Part shown: positions 58,393-64,000 of the stretch, piece after piece
Numbering within the stretch: position 1 is the first letter of the stretch
How the letters are laid out: each line of letters begins with the position of its first letter
Assembly (NCBI RefSeq): GCF_000247695.1
Contig: NW_004624776.1
Location: 10,867,438 to 10,931,437 of the forward strand
DNA: 64,000 nucleotides
Reading direction: 5' to 3'
Source of the DNA: Heterocephalus glaber
Taxonomy: Eukaryota; Chordata; Mammalia; Rodentia; Bathyergidae
Made by a program: the position numbers and the translations under genes
Notes under the pieces: model-generated
What the model saw: the letters and a program-made list of their open reading frames with translations, nothing else
What the model was told of the DNA's origin: nothing
Databases searched by the model: none

Positions 58393-58802
58393 ATGGGAAC
58401 GACAAGTGATGAGATGGTGTCTGTGGAACAGACTTCCTCTTCCTCTTCCCTAAACCCCCTGTGCTTTGAGTGTGGCCAGCAGCACTGGACCAGAGAAAAC
58501 CACTTGTACAATTATCAGGATGAGGTGGATGATGACCTCGTCTGCCACATTTGCCTTCAGCCCCTGTTACAGCCATTGGACACACCCTGTGGACACACAT
58601 TCTGCTACAAGTGCCTCCGAAACTTTTTACAAGAGAAAGATTTTTGTCCATTGGACCGGAAGAGACTTCACTTCAAGTTGTGTAAGAAGTCTAGCATTCT
58701 GGTTCATAAACTTCTAGACAAACTATTAGTTTTATGTCCCTTTTCTTCAGTATGTCAAGATGTGATGCAACGCTGTGATTTGGAGGCACATCTTAAAAAC
58801 AG
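58393..58802 (+). CDS. LNX2: LNX2 first coding exon, RING E3 ubiquitin ligase
   Basis: Encodes residues 1-136 plus two bases of codon 137 of Ligand of Numb protein X 2. The exon ends AACAG with donor GTAAAA at 58803. The RING finger spans about residues 51-88, with ligands C51, C54, C66, H68, C71, C74 and C85. The eighth position is Asp (CPLD at 85-88), which is typical of LNX proteins and is not a defect. Residues 115-133 (CPFSSVC ... CDLEAH) begin a TRAF-type zinc finger completed in the next exon. LNX proteins ubiquitinate NUMB and other partners, and LNX2 has four PDZ domains after these fingers. Full length is about 690 residues, so roughly four fifths of the protein lies beyond the right edge. 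The acceptor, donor, frame and strong Kozak all fit. LNX1 is the only close alternative; head-to-head pairing with POLR1D and the sequence favour LNX2. Confidence 0.96.
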
Positions 58803-59025
58803 GTAAAAAATATGGAAGAAACAGGGGTAACGATTTTATAAAAAGGTTGCTCAAATGAACAAATAAAGACTTGATTAAAAAATACACCAAAGCACCAACA
58901 AATAAATGGACAAATTGAATACAGAAGAGATGCAGTAAATAAGTTATGTGGAGTAGTATTTAACATTATGATTTATCACAAACTATAGTGATAAAGTACC
59001 ATGGATTGGTTGATTGTGGTCAGTT

Positions 59026-59187
59026 GTAGTACTGGAGATGAAACCCAGGGCCATTGCACTGACCTACATCCTGAGCCCTTTTTATTTTTTTGCCAGCGTT
59101 TCACTAAGTTGTCCAGGTGGAATTCTCAATTTGCAAACCTCTGGTCTCAGCCTTCCAAAGGCTAGAAATACAGGCCTGCACCTAGCC
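59026..59187 (-). mobile_element. B4-like SINE in LNX2 intron 2
   Basis: Antisense ID piece (GTAGTACTGGAGATGAAACC, CACTGACCTACATCCTGAGC), linker, then a diverged B1 (TTTCACTAAGTTGTCCAGG to ATACAGGCCTGCACC). Confidence 0.75.
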
Positions 59188-59353
59188 AAGAAAGTACTAT
59201 TTTATACCCATTAATGTTTTTGCTTCTATAATATGAAACTTAAATTCAAATAGGTGACAGACTATACTGATAGACTTTTTAAAAGGTAGTTTGGCAGTTT
59301 GTTTTAAAAGCTGTACATGTACATATCCTTTTATCTAGTTTATTATCCTAAGG

Positions 59354-59429
59354 CAGTGGTGGCGAAACTATGCATGCTTGCCACAGCAGGCTGTTGTCTT
59401 TGAAGGTGCTAAAAGGTTCATCATCACTG
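59354..59429 (-). mobile_element. hAT-like miniature element, copy D
   Basis: 76 bp from CAGTGGTGGCGAAACTATGC to AAAGGTTCATCATCACTG, same orientation as copy A. Flanking 8-mers TCCTAAGG and TCCTGAGG match at 7 of 8. Confidence 0.85.
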
Positions 59430-59434
59430 TCCTG

Positions 59435-61640
59435 AGGAAATAATCCAAAAGATGGAAAAATTGTATATGAAGATGCTCACTTGCAACATTGTGTACAGTT
59501 TGATAAATTGATATTAAAGTAATTACTTAAAAATAGGGAAAAGTTAAAAATATGATGGTACATCAACTCAATGAGATCTTATACAGTCAAAAAATGGTAA
59601 TTTTGTTGGAAAAATAAACATGAAATAAGTAGCATGATTTAATTTACTAAGATCTTGTAAAGTTAGGCTAGACAGAACAAGAGGTAGGGATTGAAACATT
59701 TAGTGAGCATTTTTGTTCTGATAAGAGCTCTTCAGAAGGTTAAGTAATTCAGCTCTTTGGTAAATTTGGTTTGATTTTAGTAAAAGATTCGATCTTTCAA
59801 ATTATTTAAACCTTTAGGAAGAGTTAAAGTATATCTCATCTCTAGGATTACACAAAATGTAGAAATAAATGAATTGAAATATATTGATTTTTAACTTCAG
59901 ATAAGCCATTTGTGGAATACAAATCTGTGGGAGTCTGATTGCTATGAGAACAGTGTGTGGTCTTTTGTATTACATTTAGATATAAAAGTATAAGTCTGGT
60001 ATGGAATGACTTGTCATTATACTCACCAAAAAAATCACAGAATTGAAAGAAATTATTATCTAACCCCATTACTTTACAATAAGGAAACTGAGTCATAAAG
60101 ATTGAGAGCTGGCTTAGTGGTATAGTTACACTTAACCTTTAGTATTCTTATTTACCTTCTAATATGTTGTGCTGAATCTACCACTGGTCAAGTCATGCAC
60201 TCTACTATACGATGTAGTAGTCAAAGCTTCATATACACCTAAATACACACGTTCATTCTATTTCTAGGTAGGGATAAATAAAGACATTTCATCATACTCA
60301 TTAGAAGCGACTAAGACATCAAAGAAAAAATGAGATATTAAAATGTTAGAAACATTGAGGTTTATAGAGAAACTGCATAAAATCTAAATTGTCTAAAAGT
60401 TGGGGTTAAGAAAGAGTAAGGAAGGTGGATATTTGAAAATGCATGTAATGTAGCCTTATATTTTGGGTATCTTCTGTCACCAGCAAGCTTAGAATCTGGC
60501 CATGATGTAGAGACTTTCTGGAAATGGCAGCAGATTTTAGAATATGCTCATCTGGATCAGTATAGCATATACAATTATGTACAGTAATAATAATAAATGG
60601 CTGTATTACTGCTTTATATCCTTGTAGTATTTTCATCATTTTAGAGTATACTCTTACTTATTAAAAAGAAAATACTCTAAAACCATATTCTGTGTATGCT
60701 GTGAGCAACCCATATACTCTCATGTTTGCCATCTCTCTTGATAGATCCAATAATTAAAATGGATATAAAAAAGATAAGGGAATGATAAAAGATAATAAAT
60801 GGGTATAAAAAAGATAAGGGAATTACATCCTTTAATATGGATGAAAAATAGCTTAGACTTCTTATTTCTCTCAATAGAACTTATCTTTTAGAGTATAGAA
60901 TTCTCTTTTTACCCTTTTATGAAGTTATGGAGTTTAGAAGAACCGAATAAAGTCTTAATTCAGTACTTACTATAAGACCAATGAGATAAATATTTCACAC
61001 ATTTTTAGTAATGTTCATTTAAATAACGTGTAGGAGAATTTAATGTGCAGTTGAAGGCATTATTAGTATTTTCTGTCAAGCCATTTATCAGGGTGCTGTA
61101 AAGACTTAGGAATTGCAAACCCTCCTTTCACTTACAGACTGATGAAGGCTAAGCAGTTATATCCTTTTGAAAGTTCTATTTTTAGAGGTATGCTTATTAA
61201 TATTTGGAATACTAATTTAATAATTTCCAAAGCCTCATAGGTCTAAAATGTGAAAGATGCAATGAAAAGGCAGATGATTGATAAAAATTAATTACCAAGT
61301 TTACACATAGAAAAAATTAAACAGTATGATTTTTAAACCCTCTTTGAATATATGTCGTAGCAATCTTACTTTTCCCTAGTTTCAATTAAAATATTGAAAT
61401 TCCAGTAGAAGTATTTATTTTCCAGCACTCAACCCTACATAATACAATTCTTTGTACATTTGTTCAACAAATACTCATTACTTACTGTGTGCTTCATGCT
61501 GCTGTTCTACCTGTTTAAATAATCTTGGCAAGCTGGTAGCAAATTAGAATTGACTACCAGATTGTAAGTCCTTCAAGGCCAGGTCCTTCCCACTCTTTGG
61601 ATTCACTTGCCCAAAGTTGACACTCACCTAATGCTTGTCA
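59435..61640 (+). other. LNX2: LNX2 intron 2, mostly unique
   Basis: AT-rich intron with no recognised interspersed repeat over about 2.2 kb, apart from a small tandem duplication at 60761-60823. Confidence 0.4.
60761..60823 (+). repeat. 40-bp tandem duplication
   Basis: GGATATAAAAAAGATAAGGG at 60761 recurs as GGGTATAAAAAAGATAAGGG at 60801, a recent two-copy repeat with period 40. Confidence 0.85.
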
Positions 61641-61649
61641 CTTCAGTTG

Positions 61650-62205
61650 TTAACTTAGTTTGGTTATCCATTGCTAGGAAATTAGTCACCTCAGACAGTT
61701 ACATAAAACAACAAGCATTTGATTCTGCTTATGGATTGTATGAGTCAGAAGTTCAGACAGCACATAGCAGGGATGGCCTGTCTCTGCTATGTATCTGGAC
61801 CACTGCCCTGAATTGCTGACAGCCAAGGACCACAGCATTTGGCACTAGAGCATCTCTTTCTCAGATGGCTTATTCATGCACATGTCTGGCTTCTTTGTGG
61901 GGTGACTGGAAGCACAGGCTAATCCAGGACTTGTCAGAGGACCATACAGGTGGCCTTTCCACCATGGCAGCCTCAGACTGTTTAAAAGTTCTTACATGAT
62001 GATTCAGTGTTCCAGTGAATAAGAGAGAAGCTGCATGGCCTGGTATGGTGTAGCCTTGAAGTCACACAGCATCTATTCTGCCGAAACTACTCTGTTGGAA
62101 ACAGTCATAGGCCCACCCAGCCAGGGAACATCAACTTTACCTTGTGATGAGAGGAGATTAAACAGTTGCAGTCTTATATCAAACCAACACAAACTAGTAG
62201 AATGA
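61650..62205 (-). mobile_element. Old LTR-like interspersed repeat
   Basis: TTGGTTATCCATTGCTAGGA, ACAGTTACATAAAACAACAA and GGATTGTATGAGTCAGAAGT resemble antisense mammalian MaLR/ERVL-type LTR text. The class is from memory and uncertain. Confidence 0.4.
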
Positions 62206-62460
62206 TGATGTGAGGCACAGAACATGAGCACTGGTTGTGGCATTTTTGTCCATGGTCTTACTTGTTAGAAATTGCTAAGTTTCACGTTAAATTTCACTGA
62301 AAGTTATAGAATCTGAGCGTTAGCAACAATGAGTGATTGTATACATGGCTGTCACTTGCCTTTGTCATTAAATTTTTAGGCATCGGCAATTTCTTAGATA
62401 TTGGTAGAAATGGCATATTAGCAGCAAGTGTGAAATTGCCTTCCCAATTTGAATGATCTT

Positions 62461-62674
62461 TTTTTTCTTTCTAGTACTGGCAGTTGAGCCTAGGCCCTTT
62501 CCACTGAGCTACATCCCCACCCCTTTTTCATTTTTATTTTGTAGTTTTATACTTGATCTTAGCCAAGAGGCCGAGAGGCGATTTTATTTTGTAGTTTTGA
62601 AACAGGGTAACTTGTGATACTCCTGCCTCAGCCTCCAAGGGTGCTGGGGTGACAGGCATGTGCCACCATATCAA
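62461..62674 (-). mobile_element. B4-like SINE interrupted by U2 fragment
   Basis: Antisense ID piece (TAGTACTGGCAGTTGAGCCT, CACTGAGCTACATCCCCACC), T-rich linker holding a small insertion at 62549-62581, then B1 (GAAACAGGGTAACTTGTGAT to GTGACAGGCATGTGCCACC). Confidence 0.85.
62549..62582 (-). pseudogene. U2 snRNA 5'-end retro-fragment
   Basis: The minus strand reads ATCGCCTCTCGGCCTCTTGG then CTAAGATCAAGT, i.e. about nucleotides 1-32 of U2 snRNA with two or three substitutions. It is flanked by a perfect 17-bp target duplication TTTTATTTTGTAGTTTT (62532-62548 and 62582-62598). There is no A-tail, so it looks like a truncated, tailless reverse-transcribed piece. It stops just before the U2 branch-point recognition segment and cannot act as U2. 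Confidence 0.88.
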
Positions 62675-63119
62675 CTTGAATGACATTCTTTTAAAAAATT
62701 TGAGTTTGAGAAGAGCAGAGATTTTTCTCCTATAGATAAAAGTAAAATACTTACGAACGATGCATGTGTTCATTATACATTAGTAAGCAGTATCCAGTTT
62801 TAAATGGGGAAATGAAGCCCTTAAAATATTCTATATGTTGTACTGCATACACTATGTGGCAATTTTTATCATTACTTTGTGAAGTTCTGCCAAACAACAT
62901 CAGTTACAGATAATTCCTCCCGCTTTCCTCTACCCCTCATCCCCAAACCACCCTCAACAATTCAACATCTAAAGATTATGGTAATTATTAATGTTAATTT
63001 TTGTTGTTGTTAAATTGTGCGTTTGTGTCCTGCTTTATGGCAAGATTTGGAATTTTTGAGAAAAACAACCATCTGATGAACCAAAAAAGTCTCAGGAAAG
63101 ACTTTTCCCTAAAGATTTT

Positions 63120-64000
63120 CTTTTTCTATTGCCCTAACTTTCCATCAGCTATCTTCGTTTTCTATGTCCTTTGAAGGACAAACAACTTTAATCTTTATGG
63201 AATCCAGTTTATTTTGTCTTGGCTTGTGCAGTTGTCTAAGAAACCATTGACTAATCCAAGGTCACAAAAATTTACACCTATATTTTCTTCTAAGAATTTT
63301 ATAGTTTTACTTCCTGTGTTTAGGACTTTGATTCATTTTGAGTTAATTGTTATGGGAGAACATAATGTGTATTATTCAGTCCTTTAAATTTTATTGAGGT
63401 TTTTAAAAATGGCTTACTACATGTTTTATCTGAGTAAATGTTCCATGTGTTCTTGAGAAGAACATGTATTTTGCTATTCATAGGTAAAATGTTCTATGGA
63501 TGTCTGTTACATTTGGTTGTTTTATAGTATTGTTAAAGTCTCTTTATTGTCTTTTTCTTATGTCTAGTTGTTCTATCCATTATTGAAAATGGAGTATTGA
63601 AGCCTGCATTATTGTTGAATTGTCTGTTTCTCACTTTAATGTCAATGTGTCTTAGGGCTGTTTCTTGATATGTTTGTGTTTACAATTGTTAAATCTTCTT
63701 GATGGGTTGAGCTCTTCTTCCATTATTAGAAAATGTTCTTTGTCACTAGAAAGAACTGTTTGCATTTGTGTGATATATATTTTTCCATATTTTACTTTTG
63801 GGCTTTTGGGTTATTTATGTCTTTAAATCTGAGTTATGACTCTTGTAGACAGCATACAGTATACTAGGATCATGTTTTGTTTTTTAACCCATTCTGCCAA
63901 TCAGTGTCCTTTAATCTATGTAATTTATTGTAATTATTGATAAGATAGGATTTATGTCTTCCATTTTGCTGTTTCTATATGTTATTTCCTTTTGTTTCTT
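63120..64000 (-). mobile_element. Old L1 fragment (L1M type)
   Basis: Antisense L1 ORF2 text: CTAAGAAACCATTGACTAAT, CCAAGGTCACAAAAATTTAC, TTTGATTCATTTTGAGTTAA, then TTGTGTTTACAATTGTTAAA. Diverged, no long frame, runs off the right edge. Confidence 0.75.

Noticed and set aside
58466..58717. 83-codon frame overlapping the LNX2 exon
   Set aside because: It is an alternative-frame shadow of the RING-encoding exon.
62549..62582. Functional U2 snRNA gene
   Set aside because: Only the first ~33 of about 190 nt are present, with substitutions and no snRNA promoter; flanking duplications show insertion.
1..64000. CRISPR arrays, operons, prophage or other prokaryotic systems
   Set aside because: The sequence is vertebrate. 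The tandem arrays seen are a minisatellite and microsatellites without spacer structure.

Overview
This is a piece of a mammalian, rodent-type nuclear genome. The evidence is spliced genes, a CpG-island promoter, and a repeat set of tRNA-derived ID SINEs, B1 (7SL-derived) SINEs, ID-B1 fusions (B4-like), rodent-style LINE-1, MaLR and ERVL LTRs, and old MIR and L2 fragments. The ID consensus is not the mouse or rat form. A non-murid rodent, possibly beaver-like, is my guess, but the species cannot be proved from the sequence alone.

Two protein-coding genes sit head to head. POLR1D (RNA polymerase I/III subunit RPAC2) is on the minus strand. Its 26-nt first coding exon is at 6908-6933 and its second coding exon at 5677-6052; together they encode a complete 133-residue protein, with a poly(A) signal about 115 nt past the stop. 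LNX2 (RING and PDZ E3 ubiquitin ligase) is on the plus strand. It starts in the same CpG island (about 6.8-8.7 kb), crosses a first intron of about 50 kb, and reaches its first coding exon (58297-58802, ATG at 58393), which carries the RING finger and the start of a TRAF-type zinc finger. The rest of LNX2 lies beyond the right edge. The pairing matches the POLR1D-LNX2 neighbourhood known on human 13q12.

Layout: 1-5.5 kb is sequence downstream of POLR1D (an L1 5' part with a GC-rich tandem array, then an L2 remnant). 5.6-8.7 kb is POLR1D and the shared promoter. 8.7-58.3 kb is LNX2 intron 1, which holds a near-full-length antisense L1 (about 14.9-21.2 kb), two further antisense L1 copies (35.5-38.7 and 53.3-55.9 kb), many ID insertions with clear target-site duplications, several LTRs, a Tigger-like element, MIR and L2 remnants, and an RPL9 processed pseudogene at about 39.7-40.4 kb. 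58.8-64 kb is LNX2 intron 2, with B4 SINEs and an old L1.

There is no sign of an undescribed multi-gene system. The most distinctive observations are a 75-81 bp hAT-like miniature element present four times (one copy inside an L1, two with near-perfect 8-bp target duplications); a U2 snRNA 5'-end fragment of about 33 nt inserted in a SINE with a 17-bp target duplication; two ID SINE subfamilies with linked diagnostic changes; and a 66-70 bp tandem array in the 5' region of an L1.
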